Assembly (NCBI RefSeq): GCF_029760935.1
Contig: NZ_CP121684.1
Location: 2,108,001-2,172,000, forward strand
Reading direction: 5' to 3'
DNA length: 64,000 nucleotides
Source of the DNA: Lysinibacter sp. HNR
Lineage (GTDB): Bacteria; Actinomycetota; Actinomycetes; Actinomycetales; Microbacteriaceae
Part shown: one piece after another, positions 20,666-29,207 of the stretch
Layout: each line of letters opens with the position of its first letter
How positions within the stretch are numbered: the stretch's first letter is position 1
The notes under the pieces: generated by a model
Database searches by the model: none
What the model saw: only the letters and a program-made list of their open reading frames with translations
Told to the model about the DNA's origin: nothing
Translations under genes and position numbers: made by a program

Positions 20666-22711
20666 ACCAGGAAGAAGTCTTTTCGTATCCTTGCCAAGAA
20701 CAGTTTAGAAAGCGATTTTCCCGCTAACACCACTGCGACCAATGCCACGACCCCTCAGACTCCCCCTCTAAATTCTCCGCAGCAACGCTTTAGTGGCCTA
20801 GACGGACTACGGGCAATCGCGGTTATTTTTGTGCTTGTTTACCATCTCACACCGGGATTTTTGCGCGGGGGATTCATCGGAGTCGACATCTTCTTTGTCA
20901 TCAGCGGCTTTCTTATCACCAGTCTTCTCCTGCGCGAAAAAGCAAAAAAAGGGAAAATCTTTCTTTTCAATTTCTGGCAGCGGCGAGCAAGGCGTCTCCT
21001 CCCCGCACTCGCCCTGGTTGTACTGGTGTGCAGTGCGATCGCTTTTTTGGTGGGCGGTGACACCCTGGTTAATCTGGGGCCCCAAATCGTAGGAGCGGCG
21101 ACGTTTAGTAGCAACTGGATCTACATCGCTCACGGCGGAAGCTACTTCACACAAGACACCCCCGAGCTTTTTCGAAACCTCTGGTCACTTGCCGTCGAGG
21201 AACAGTTCTATATCATCTGGCCTCTTGCCCTCATACTGCTTCTGCTCCTCCGTAAACACCGAGCAAGAATTATCATTGTGGCGCTGCTGGGAATAACATC
21301 CGCGCTCCTGATGGCTCTAAACTACACCTCGGATCTCGACCCCACCCGCGTATATTTTGGCTCCGACACCCACAGTTTTGGCCTTTTTATTGGTGCTGGA
21401 CTCGCGCTCATTCTCAGCCCCTACCACGGCAACACAGCCTCAGCTCATCTCTCCCCAACAGAGATTCGTACTGCCTCACCCCTACTCGTCTGGGGGATGG
21501 CCCTCCTGAGTGGTTCTGTGCTTATTGCCAGCGCCGTGTGGCTACAAGAAGAGGGAGGATTCACCTACGAGGGTGGGCTCCTCATTGTCAGCCTGGCTAG
21601 CGCAGGCCTTATCTGGGCCGCGGTCAACCCCGTTACTTCACTCGGACGGATGCTTGATGTTGCACCGCTACGATACGTGGGGGAAAGATCCTACGGACTC
21701 TATCTCTGGCACTGGCCGCTGTTTGTGCTCATTAACGCTATGCTGCAGCCCCGCGGAACAAACCCCTGGATCATCGGTATTCTCACGCTTATCCTCACGG
21801 TTATTCTTGCGCACCTTTCCTATCGATTCCTTGAGCAACCCGCACGTCGCCTCGGACTGCGCGGGAGCCTCCGGGCCGCACTCAACTCTGTCTCCCAGAG
21901 CAGAATGCGCTTTCTCACAAGCACCATACTAGCCACCGTGTTTCTCGCAGGCATCGTGGGGAGCACAGCAGCAATCACGGTGAGCAGCAGCACAAACTCA
22001 GCCACAGCAAACATTCTTCGAGGCGAAAAAGTCCTGAAAGAATCAGGCCCGACCCACAAAGAGGGTGTCCCCCCGAAGGAAAGCCCCACCCCCGAGGGAA
22101 CGGCCCCCTCCTCCTCTGACGCCCCCGGTGCCCCTCAACACCCGCAACACCCGCAACAAACCACTCCCCCCTCCATTGCAAAGCCCAATCCTCTCCCCCC
22201 GGGGACACAAATCACAGCCATCGGTGATTCGGTAATGCTCGCAAGCGCTCCCGAATTACAGAGCATGTTTCCCGGGATCACAATCGATGCAACGGTTTCC
22301 CGAGGCCTCGACGCCGGAGTGAGCATCGCTCAAACACTGGCGGAATCTGGCCAGCTACGTGAGGTTGTGGTTATTGGTCTCGGGACGAACGGCCCCATTA
22401 AAGACTCTTCCCTGGAAGAGCTCCACTCGATAGCGGCGGGTAGGCTCATCATTCTCATGACCGCCTACGCTCCACGACAGTGGATTCCCGGGGTTAACGA
22501 CGCTCTCGCCGCGTTTACTACCCGCTACAATAACGTCGAGCTCGGTCAGTGGCACAATATCATTGCCGCGCACACCAATACGCTTGCGGGGGATCAAATA
22601 CATCCGGGACAGGAGGGCGGAGAGTTATACGCCGGCGCGGTAAGACTCGCGCTGCAGAAGCTGGTGGATAGGCAGGAATCTCCCCCGGATAATCCCTTTG
22701 GGATACGCTGA
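20666..22711 (+). CDS. Acyltransferase-3 / SGNH membrane acetyltransferase, start codon unclear
   Basis: OafA/OatA-like integral membrane protein that probably O-acetylates a cell-wall or surface glycan. About ten membrane helices are followed by a proline-rich linker and an external SGNH hydrolase domain (AIGDSVMLA, IGLGTNGP, GDQIHPGQ). The first canonical start in frame is GTG 20831, but that would cut off FSGLDGLRAIAVIF, the conserved opening of this family. The frame is open back to 20666 without any ATG, GTG or TTG. The extent given is the open range; the true start may be a rare codon (ATC 20687) or involve a frameshift from the ATG 20622 frame. LVYH holds the catalytic His. Confidence 0.8.
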   Translation, partial: TRKKSFRILAKNSLESDFPANTTATNATTPQTPPLNSPQQRFSGLDGLRAIAVIFVLVYHLTPGFLRGGFIGVDIFFVISGFLITSLLLREKAKKGKIFLFNFWQRRARRLLPALALVVLVCSAIAFLVGGDTLVNLGPQIVGAATFSSNWIYIAHGGSYFTQDTPELFRNLWSLAVEEQFYIIWPLALILLLLLRKHRARIIIVALLGITSALLMALNYTSDLDPTRVYFGSDTHSFGLFIGAGLALILSPYHGNTASAHLSPTEIRTASPLLVWGMALLSGSVLIASAVWLQEEGGFTYEGGLLIVSLASAGLIWAAVNPVTSLGRMLDVAPLRYVGERSYGLYLWHWPLFVLINAMLQPRGTNPWIIGILTLILTVILAHLSYRFLEQPARRLGLRGSLRAALNSVSQSRMRFLTSTILATVFLAGIVGSTAAITVSSSTNSATANILRGEKVLKESGPTHKEGVPPKESPTPEGTAPSSSDAPGAPQHPQHPQQTTPPSIAKPNPLPPGTQITAIGDSVMLASAPELQSMFPGITIDATVSRGLDAGVSIAQTLAESGQLREVVVIGLGTNGPIKDSSLEELHSIAAGRLIILMTAYAPRQWIPGVNDALAAFTTRYNNVELGQWHNIIAAHTNTLAGDQIHPGQEGGELYAGAVRLALQKLVDRQESPPDNPFGIR

Positions 22712-22797
22712 GCCTCTGAACTCGTTGAATACCCCAAACAGGACGCACCGGGGCCGTAGAGCAAAGTCTCCGCCATAAAATCCGAGCGTTAAACAGC

Positions 22798-22834
22798 AAT
22801 TGCCCCGAACCACACTCGGCGATTCGGGGCAATT
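22798..22834. terminator. Hairpin between the acyltransferase gene and rplQ
   Basis: Perfect 12-base arms (AATTGCCCCGAA / TTCGGGGCAATT) around 13 bases, between two convergent genes (stops at 22711 and 22860). Neither side has a strong U-run. It could end transcription from both directions. Confidence 0.6.
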
Positions 22835-22859
22835 ACACGACCACGATGGGGTCAATACA

Positions 22860-23399
22860 CTACTTGGCTTCGTTTGCCTCGTTAGTCTGTGCCTCTTCAG
22901 CGGCTGCAGACTCCCCAGCGGGAGCAGCTTCCTCAGCGGCGGTCTCCTCGGCTGGAGCCTCATCAGCTACAGGCTCCTCAACTACCTGAGCTTCCTCAAC
23001 CTTTTCAGCTGCTGGCTTGGACTTCTTGGGTTTGGCATTAACCGGCTCAAGAACGAGCTCGATAACCGCCATAGAAGCATTATCACCCTTGCGGAAACGG
23101 GTTTTAATAACTCGTGTGTAACCACCCTCACGTTCCGCCATCTGCGGTGCGATCTCGGTAAAGAGTTCGTGAACAACGCCTCTATCTGTAATCGTACGCA
23201 GAACACGACGGCGTGCGTGTAGATCCCCACGCTTTGCGAAGGTAATAAGACGCTCAGCGTAGGGCTTCAGGCGCTTAGCCTTGGTCTCAGTGGTTTCGAT
23301 GCTCTTGTGGGTGAATAGTGCGGTAGCAAGATTCGCAAGCATCAAGCGCTCGTGCGCTGGTCCACCACCGAGGCGGGGTCCCTTTGTTGGTCTAGGCAT
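22860..23399 (-). CDS. rplQ: 50S ribosomal protein L17
   Basis: Large-subunit protein, 179 residues. The core ([43 protein letters not shown], split) occupies about residues 1-125. A roughly 55-residue acidic, alanine/glutamate-rich C-terminal tail makes it longer than the E. coli protein. It is the last gene of the alpha operon here, 42 bp after rpoA. Confidence 0.97.
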   Translation of the reverse strand: MPRPTKGPRLGGGPAHERLMLANLATALFTHKSIETTETKAKRLKPYAERLITFAKRGDLHARRRVLRTITDRGVVHELFTEIAPQMAEREGGYTRVIKTRFRKGDNASMAVIELVLEPVNAKPKKSKPAAEKVEEAQVVEEPVADEAPAEETAAEEAAPAGESAAAEEAQTNEANEAK

Positions 23400-23441
23400 T
23401 TTAGTTTCTCTCTGGGATAAAAGGGGTAAAAGTTATTAGAA

Positions 23442-24428
23442 CTAGTTGGACTCTTCGTCGTAGCTATAGAACTGTGCACCGTCAAAACCGGGTACCGCAT
23501 CTTTGAGCGACAGCCCAAGGTCAACCAGCTTATCGCGAACCTCAAACACCGACTTTTGACCAAAGTTACGAATGTTCATGAGCTGCGCCTCGGAGAGGGC
23601 AACCAATTCGCTGACCGTATTAATACCCTCGCGCTTGAGGCAGTTGTAGCTACGAACAGAAAGATCAAGATCTTCAATCGGAATTGCCAACTCGTTGCTG
23701 AGAACCGCGTCAACCGGCGCGGGACCAATCTCAACACCTTCTGCGGCGGTGTTCAGCTCGCGGGCGAGACCGAACAACTCAACCAGGGTGCTACCGGCAG
23801 ACGCGATGGCGTCGCGAGGGGTAATAGCTGGTTTCGTCTCGACATCAACAACTAGACGATCGAAGTCAGTACGCTCACCGGCACGGGTTGCCTCCACACG
23901 GTAGGTAACTTTAAGCACTGGCGAGTAGATCGAGTCGATCGGGATTCGACCAACCTCGGCCTCCTCGTTACGGTTTTGAGTCGCCGAAACGTAGCCACGA
24001 CCACGCTCAATGGTGAGCTCGAGTTCGAACTGAGCCTTGTCGTTCAAAGTTGCAATAACAAGCTCAGGGTTGTGCACCTCAACACCCGCGGGGGCTGAGA
24101 TGTCGGCCGCAGTTACCTCACCGGCTCCGGTTTTACGGAGATATGCGGTGATGGGCTCATCGTGTTCACTAGACACGACCAGGCCTTTAATATTGAGGAT
24201 TATCTCGGTCACATCCTCCGCGACACCGGGGATGGTGGTGAACTCGTGGGAGACACCTTCAAAACGGACGCTAGTGGCCGCTGCACCGGGAATCGATGAC
24301 AGCAGTGTGCGACGGAGAGAGTTCCCCAGGGTGTAACCAAAACCAGGCTCAAGGGGTTCGATCACAAAACGTGAGCGGAACTCCGAAATGTTATCTTCAG
24401 TCAGAGTGGGTCGCTGTGCAATGAGCAC
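23442..24428 (-). CDS. rpoA: DNA-directed RNA polymerase subunit alpha
   Basis: Alpha subunit that starts polymerase assembly and contacts activators and UP elements, 328 residues. The N-terminal domain shows [28 protein letters not shown] linker leads to the C-terminal domain, [26 protein letters not shown], with the DNA-binding NIRNFGQKS motif. It follows rpsK directly: rpsD, present between them in some actinobacteria, is not here. Confidence 0.98.
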   Translation of the reverse strand: MLIAQRPTLTEDNISEFRSRFVIEPLEPGFGYTLGNSLRRTLLSSIPGAAATSVRFEGVSHEFTTIPGVAEDVTEIILNIKGLVVSSEHDEPITAYLRKTGAGEVTAADISAPAGVEVHNPELVIATLNDKAQFELELTIERGRGYVSATQNRNEEAEVGRIPIDSIYSPVLKVTYRVEATRAGERTDFDRLVVDVETKPAITPRDAIASAGSTLVELFGLARELNTAAEGVEIGPAPVDAVLSNELAIPIEDLDLSVRSYNCLKREGINTVSELVALSEAQLMNIRNFGQKSVFEVRDKLVDLGLSLKDAVPGFDGAQFYSYDEESN

Positions 24429-24446
24429 TGTTATGTCCTTTCGGCC

Positions 24447-24528
24447 AGGAGTCCGCTATATGACTCCTGCGTTAGCGTTGATGTTAAGTTATGTAGTGCG
24501 CCGAATCCACAACTCGGGTTCGGCGCAC
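24447..24528 (-). other. Two stem-loops between rpsK and rpoA
   Basis: The 129-bp gap holds two hairpins: AGGAGTC/GACTCCT (24447-24468), and a stronger one with 13-base arms and one mismatch (24496-24508 with 24516-24528). No U-run follows either on the minus strand. They could be processing sites, an attenuator or I-shaped terminators with reinitiation before rpoA. Confidence 0.5.
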
Positions 24529-24557
24529 AAACGTAGTGAGGTATAAGAGCGACTCTT

Positions 24558-24956
24558 TTAGACTCGGCGACGCTTAGGCGGGCGGCAACCGTTGTGTGCC
24601 TGCGGGGTGACATCGGTGATTGAACCAACCTCAAGACCCGCCGCCTGCAACGAACGAATCGCGGTTTCACGGCCCGAACCGGGACCCTTAACAAAAACGT
24701 CAACCTTCTTCATGCCGTGTTCCTGAGCCTGGCGAGCTGCGGACTCCGCTGCGAGCTGAGCGGCAAAAGGAGTCGACTTACGCGACCCTTTAAAACCAAC
24801 TCCGCCCGAGGAGGCCCAACTCACCACCGCACCGTTTGTGTCGGTAATTGAAACAATGGTGTTGTTGAAGGTGGACTTAATGTGAGCCTGTCCGGCTGCA
24901 ATGTTCTTTTTGTCTTTGCGACGCGGCTTACGAGTAGCCGCCTGTGGTGTTGCCAT
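24558..24956 (-). CDS. rpsK: 30S ribosomal protein S11
   Basis: Small-subunit platform protein, 132 residues. It shows [44 protein letters not shown] in pieces and the C-terminal [18 protein letters not shown], the standard family end. It is 41 bp after rpsM. Confidence 0.98.
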   Translation of the reverse strand: MATPQAATRKPRRKDKKNIAAGQAHIKSTFNNTIVSITDTNGAVVSWASSGGVGFKGSRKSTPFAAQLAAESAARQAQEHGMKKVDVFVKGPGSGRETAIRSLQAAGLEVGSITDVTPQAHNGCRPPKRRRV

Positions 24957-24997
24957 GTTTTCTCCTAAAACTTATTGGCTTTTAGCCCGCTGGCTAA

Positions 24998-25366
24998 CTA
25001 CTTCTTCTTACCGGCTACCGTACGCTTTGGTCCCTTACGGGTGCGTGCGTTGGTTTTGGTGCGTTGTCCGCGAACGGGCAAACCACGACGGTGACGAAGT
25101 CCCTCGTAGCTACCGATCTCGACCTTACGGCGGATGTCCGCTGCAACTTCACGACGCAGGTCACCTTCAACCTTGAAGTGACTCTCAATGTAGTCACGGA
25201 GGGCAACAAGCTGCTCATCGGTTAGGTCTTTAACGCGAGTGTCTTTGTCGATTTTGGTGTCGGCAAGGGTTTTGAGAGCGCTTGCGCGCCCTACCCCGTA
25301 CACGTAAGTGAGTGCAATTTCCACGCGTTTTTCGCGCGGAATGTCAACGCCTGCTAGACGTGCCAT
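24998..25366 (-). CDS. rpsM: 30S ribosomal protein S13
   Basis: Head protein that contacts P-site tRNA and the intersubunit bridges, 122 residues. It shows [23 protein letters not shown] and the [20 protein letters not shown] tail, complete. It is separated from rpmJ by 157 bp that contain a perfect palindrome. Confidence 0.98.
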   Translation of the reverse strand: MARLAGVDIPREKRVEIALTYVYGVGRASALKTLADTKIDKDTRVKDLTDEQLVALRDYIESHFKVEGDLRREVAADIRRKVEIGSYEGLRHRRGLPVRGQRTKTNARTRKGPKRTVAGKKK

Positions 25367-25497
25367 AGTGGCTTCTCCTCAATAGTGAGTGGAGGTATGT
25401 CACAACACCTGTGCCCCAGCCTCCAACCGAGGGTGTCCCCCGCACACACAAGAGCGGGTTCTGATGTTGCTTGGTTTTCTCTATTCAATTGTGGGAT

Positions 25498-25515
25498 GTG
25501 TGAACAGGTTCACAC
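25498..25515. promoter_or_regulatory. Perfect 18-bp palindrome between rpmJ and rpsM
   Basis: GTGTGAAC-AG-GTTCACAC, 8-base arms around 2 bases, 9 bp after the rpmJ stop. It looks like a dimeric repressor/activator site, or a tight hairpin in the alpha-operon mRNA. Confidence 0.5.
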
Positions 25516-25523
25516 TCCGTTTG

Positions 25524-25637
25524 CTAGCCCTGGCGCTGTTTGTGGCGAGGGTTATCACAGATAACCATGACACGTCCGTTACGACGGATCACCTTACATT
25601 TGTCACAAATTTTCTTGACGCTGGGATTAACCTTCAT
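25524..25637 (-). CDS. rpmJ: 50S ribosomal protein L36 (zinc-binding form)
   Basis: The 37-residue protein reads [20 protein letters not shown] and continues [17 protein letters not shown], full length. The zinc ligands are C-x2-C (residues 11 and 14), Cys27 and the His of PRHKQ, so it is the C+ form. ATG at 25637 follows an AAGGAT-type ribosome-binding site. It lies between infA and rpsM as in most bacteria. Confidence 0.96.
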   Translation of the reverse strand: MKVNPSVKKICDKCKVIRRNGRVMVICDNPRHKQRQG

Positions 25638-25726
25638 TTTTTATCCTTGTTTCGCTGTCCTCGTGCCCGCGGAATGCCACGGGCCGTTACTTACAGCATT
25701 CTTACTTTAGCTTGAGTTGCGTGTGT

Positions 25727-25948
25727 CTACTTGTATCGATAAACGATACGACCACGGCTGAGATCGTACGGGGTCAACTCTACAATCACCCGATCCTCGG
25801 GGAGAATACGGATGTAGTGCTGACGCATTTTGCCCGAAATATGCGCGAGTATGGTGTGCCCGTTCGTAAGTTCAACACGGAACGTGGCGTTGGGCAGAGC
25901 CTCAACAACCTGGCCCTCCATCTCGATGACGCCCTCTTTTTTGGCCAT
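25727..25948 (-). CDS. infA: Translation initiation factor IF-1
   Basis: S1-fold initiation factor that occupies the A site during initiation. It has 73 residues from ATG 25948 ([20 protein letters not shown]), the usual length; an upstream in-frame TTG (25966) would add six atypical residues. It shows [20 protein letters not shown] and ends [10 protein letters not shown]. It is the head of this alpha-operon segment, but map, its usual upstream neighbour, is about 8.5 kb away beyond the mannitol locus. Confidence 0.97.
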   Translation of the reverse strand: MAKKEGVIEMEGQVVEALPNATFRVELTNGHTILAHISGKMRQHYIRILPEDRVIVELTPYDLSRGRIVYRYK

Positions 25949-26068
25949 AGCCTCACTGTCGCTCAAGTTAATGATGAATACTGGTCATGCGTATGGTGCC
26001 CCCACCTAAATAGACAAAGCACCAACGAGCTATCTTACCCCGTAAGACTCCGCCTTGTCTACTTTTGC

Positions 26069-26087
26069 GAGGGCCCCCTTGGGCCTC
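26069..26087 (-). terminator. Hairpin at the end of the mannitol operon
   Basis: GAGGGCCC (26069-26076), 4-base loop, GGGCCTC (26081-26087). It touches the mtlD stop and gives a strong GC stem, but GCAAAAG follows on the minus strand rather than a U-run. Probable I-shaped terminator. Confidence 0.5.
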
Positions 26088-27250
26088 TATCCGGCCGCTA
26101 CCGCCGCAACCCGATCACGAACCGCGGCAAATAGCGGATGATTTGACGCAAGCCCCGTGATTTGTTCGGTTACCTCATCGGCACCGCGTCCGTCCCGGAC
26201 CGAATCGAGGAGCGCCCGTAATTCAACACTCTCGGGATCGTCCGCAACGTCAAAACGAAGCAGTGCTCCCACGGCATCCACAAGCGATTCGGTCGCAATC
26301 CCACGTTCAGCAAGCTCCGCAGCGGGGCCGATAAAGCGTTCGTGACGTGAGACCTTACGCAGCGGCTGACGCCCCACACGCCCCACGGTATCCACCAGGT
26401 GCGGGTTCGCAAAACGCGTGAGAATCTTTTGTAGATACTCCTCCTGCACCGCAGGATCAAAATCGTGTTTTGCGACAATAAGGGCCTTGGTCTCCTGCAG
26501 TACAGAGTAAACACGGGCCCGGATCTCCGGGTCGAGCAGAGCCTCGGCAAGTCCCGAGTATCCCGCGACAAAGCCGTAGTATGCGGTGGTTGCGTGGCCG
26601 GTGTTAACCGTAAAGAGCTTACGCTCAATATAGGGTTTCAGGTCGGGCACCCAGGTCACACCTGGAATCTCCAGGGTATCACCTTGGAACGGCGCGGCCT
26701 CAATCGCCCACTCAAAATAAGATTCCACCGTCACGTCAAGACCGGCATCGACTGCCTGTCCCGGAACGATACGATCCACTGCCGTGTTGGCAAAAATCGC
26801 ACGCGCAGACAATTCCTGCCACTCCTCGGGGGTGGAGATATCGCGAAGGTGATCACGCAGAATGTCCGTTGCCCCAATTGCATTTTCACAGGCCATTACA
26901 ACGAGTGGTGAAGCATCCACCGCTCGCCTCTGAAGACCGGCTTTGATGGTTGGAGCCACAAAACGCAAGATGTTCGGCCCCACCGCAGTTGTCACCACGT
27001 CGGAGTGAGCGATCGCATCCGCAACCTCTGCCTCATGAGTGGCGCTGTTGAGGGCGTGAAACCCGGTGATCTCATGCGTCTGCGAGTTTTCGCCCACCTC
27101 GTGAACCGTGTAACCCGTGGCGTTAGCAAGCTGATCGATCAACTCGGCATTCACATCGGCAAACGTCAGCTCATAACCGGCGCGGCTCAGAAGGAAACCA
27201 ACAAAGCCGCGCCCGATATTTCCCGCACCAAAGTGGAGAGCTTGTTTCAC
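26087..27250 (-). CDS. mtlD: Mannitol-1-phosphate 5-dehydrogenase
   Basis: Oxidises mannitol-1-phosphate to fructose-6-phosphate with NAD+, linking mannitol uptake to glycolysis. It has 387 residues with the N-terminal Rossmann motif HFGAGNIGRGFVG. Family segments include VTVESYFEWAIEAAPF, the substrate region KLFTVNTGHATTAYYG, and a C-terminal helical domain (RKVSRHERFIGPAAEL). It is the last gene of the operon and overlaps mtlF by 4 bp. Confidence 0.96.
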   Translation of the reverse strand: MKQALHFGAGNIGRGFVGFLLSRAGYELTFADVNAELIDQLANATGYTVHEVGENSQTHEITGFHALNSATHEAEVADAIAHSDVVTTAVGPNILRFVAPTIKAGLQRRAVDASPLVVMACENAIGATDILRDHLRDISTPEEWQELSARAIFANTAVDRIVPGQAVDAGLDVTVESYFEWAIEAAPFQGDTLEIPGVTWVPDLKPYIERKLFTVNTGHATTAYYGFVAGYSGLAEALLDPEIRARVYSVLQETKALIVAKHDFDPAVQEEYLQKILTRFANPHLVDTVGRVGRQPLRKVSRHERFIGPAAELAERGIATESLVDAVGALLRFDVADDPESVELRALLDSVRDGRGADEVTEQITGLASNHPLFAAVRDRVAAVAAG

Positions 27251-27684
27251 TCGTTCACATCCTCAAGGAGTGCAAAAATCTCTGCGCTGTCGGCGGCATC
27301 AATAAGTTTTTGCACATCGGTCTCGTCCGAGAAGACGATAGCGATCTTCGAGAGAATCTCGAGATGCTCATCGCCGATCCCGGCGATACCAACCACAAAC
27401 CGAACCTCGTGGCCGTCCCAGTCGATCGGTTTTTCATACCGAATAACAGAGAGTCCCGAACGAACAATAGTTTCTTTTGCCTCGTTTGTTCCGTGTGGAA
27501 TGGCGAGGAAGTTACCCATATAGGTCGAGACCGAAGCCTCTCTGTCGAACATGGCGTCCACATAGGCCGGAAGTACCGCGCCTGATTCCACCAAAATGTT
27601 ACCGACCTCACGAATGGCCTCATCTCGTGTTGTCGCCGTTCCCGGCACACGGATGACACGCGTATTAAGAATATCCGAAGACAC
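27247..27684 (-). CDS. mtlF: Mannitol-specific PTS enzyme IIA
   Basis: Phosphoryl carrier between HPr and the EIICB permease, 145 residues. The active histidine is His64 in NFLAIPHGTNEAKE, and GLSVIRYEKPIDWDGHEVRFVVGIAG completes the fructose/mannitol EIIA fold. It is a separate protein, unlike the fused E. coli MtlA. It is 11 bp after mtlA and overlaps mtlD. Confidence 0.96.
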   Translation of the reverse strand: MSSDILNTRVIRVPGTATTRDEAIREVGNILVESGAVLPAYVDAMFDREASVSTYMGNFLAIPHGTNEAKETIVRSGLSVIRYEKPIDWDGHEVRFVVGIAGIGDEHLEILSKIAIVFSDETDVQKLIDAADSAEIFALLEDVNE

Positions 27685-27695
27685 TATTTACTCCT

Positions 27696-29207
27696 CTATT
27701 CTCCCGTTGGGCGTGACTCTTGCTGAGAGACTATCTCAGCAATGATCTCGTCGTACCGGGGGCTGGCCATAAAGTTCTCAACCGAAATGTGACGGGTGAG
27801 GGGCGCCTGTCCCTGCGCACGCGGCGTGAGATCCTGCTGCGTAATAATGACGTCCGTCTCGCCCTCAACCAGGTTAGCAATCGCCTTATTTGTCACAGTG
27901 ATGTTTGTCACACCGGCTTTTTTGAGCTTGTTCCGAAGGACAGAAGCACCCATAGCGCTCGACCCCATGCCCGCATCGCAGGCAAAGATGACACTCGAGA
28001 TGGGGGTAACGGTGGCGGTCGCAACCGCCACCGGGGCCGCTTCTGCTTCCACAGTGCCCTCTCCAAGCAGCGAACCAACCCGGCTTCCGCCAACCTTATT
28101 CTCGGCATTCTGCTGCACAGCATCCGCCAACTTGTTTTCACCAGCAGCCTCTGCGGCCAGGTCGCGAGCACGGCTCGCGCGAAGGATAACGGCGGCCACC
28201 AGGAACGAGACGGTTGCGGACAGTATCACCGAGAGAATCACCCCGAGGTAGCTATCGCTTGCGGTTTGCACCAGGATTGCAAAGATGCTTCCAGGGGCCG
28301 CAGGAGCGCGCAGTCCGGCGTCAAAGATCATGTTGGTGGCCACACCGGTGGCGCCACCGGCAATAGCGGCCAGCAGCAGCATGGGCTTCATCAGCACGTA
28401 GGGGAAATAAATCTCGTGAATTCCACCAAAGAACTGGATGATGATCGCACCGGGCGCGCTCGCCCGAGCCAGTCCCACGCCAAAGATGGCAAACGCGAGA
28501 AGGATTCCCACACCGGGACCGGGGTTTGCTTCCAGGAGGAAGAGGATCGACTTACCGGCTTCACTTGCCTGCTCCGTACCCAGGGGGGTGAGTACACCGT
28601 GGTTAATCGCGTTGTTCAGGAAGAACACCTTTGCCGGTTCGATCAGGATGCTGGTCACGGGAAGAAGCCCCGTCTCAATCAGCCAGTTCACCCCGCCACC
28701 CAGCACACTGGTAATCCAGGTCACAGCCGGACCGATCCCGTAGTACCCGCCGATGGCAAGAATGAACCCGGTGATTCCCGCCGAGAACATGTTCACCAGC
28801 ATCTCGAAGCCGGGCTTAATCTTGCCATCCCAAAGGGCGTCAAGTTTCTTCATGATCCATCCGGCAAGCGGACCCAGGATCATCGCTCCAATAAACATGT
28901 GGTTATCGGGGGCCGCCACGATCGCACCCATAAGCGCGATTGACGCAACAACACCACCGCGTACCCCGTGCACCATGTTTCCACCGGTGTTGGCGATCAG
29001 CAGGGGCAAGAGGTAGTGAATGGTCGGCCCTACGATCTGGGCAAGATCCGCGTTGGGGGTCCACCCAACCGGGATGAAAAAGGCCGTGATGAGACCCCAC
29101 GCAATAAACGCGGGGATATTTGGCATCACCATTCCGCTAAGGAAGGTACCAAACTTTTGTATCCCTACACGAGCTCCACCGCGGGTGGTTTCCGCAGATG
29201 TCGTCAT
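27696..29207 (-). CDS. mtlA: Mannitol-specific PTS enzyme IICB
   Basis: Imports and phosphorylates mannitol. The EIIC part (residues about 15-345) has multiple membrane helices with MPNIPAFIAWGLI, the conserved NHGVLTPLG, and the sugar-site signature GGIHEIYFPYVLMKP. A linker of about 50 residues rich in Ala/Glu follows. The EIIB domain has its phosphocysteine at Cys410 in FACDAGMGSSAMGASVLR. The total of 503 residues fits an EIICB without EIIA. Its start overlaps the ptsI stop by 1 bp. Confidence 0.96.
   Translation of the reverse strand: MTTSAETTRGGARVGIQKFGTFLSGMVMPNIPAFIAWGLITAFFIPVGWTPNADLAQIVGPTIHYLLPLLIANTGGNMVHGVRGGVVASIALMGAIVAAPDNHMFIGAMILGPLAGWIMKKLDALWDGKIKPGFEMLVNMFSAGITGFILAIGGYYGIGPAVTWITSVLGGGVNWLIETGLLPVTSILIEPAKVFFLNNAINHGVLTPLGTEQASEAGKSILFLLEANPGPGVGILLAFAIFGVGLARASAPGAIIIQFFGGIHEIYFPYVLMKPMLLLAAIAGGATGVATNMIFDAGLRAPAAPGSIFAILVQTASDSYLGVILSVILSATVSFLVAAVILRASRARDLAAEAAGENKLADAVQQNAENKVGGSRVGSLLGEGTVEAEAAPVAVATATVTPISSVIFACDAGMGSSAMGASVLRNKLKKAGVTNITVTNKAIANLVEGETDVIITQQDLTPRAQGQAPLTRHISVENFMASPRYDEIIAEIVSQQESRPTGE

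Noticed and set aside
20622-20708. Short open frame MSLTVSSIDRIYS as a separate gene
   Set aside because: No ribosome-binding site and no family resemblance; of interest only as a possible frameshifted start of the acyltransferase.
27720-28943. 407-codon plus-strand open frame
   Set aside because: It lies wholly antisense to mtlA, which is certain, and its translation is rich in His, Gly and Arg as expected of an antisense shadow.
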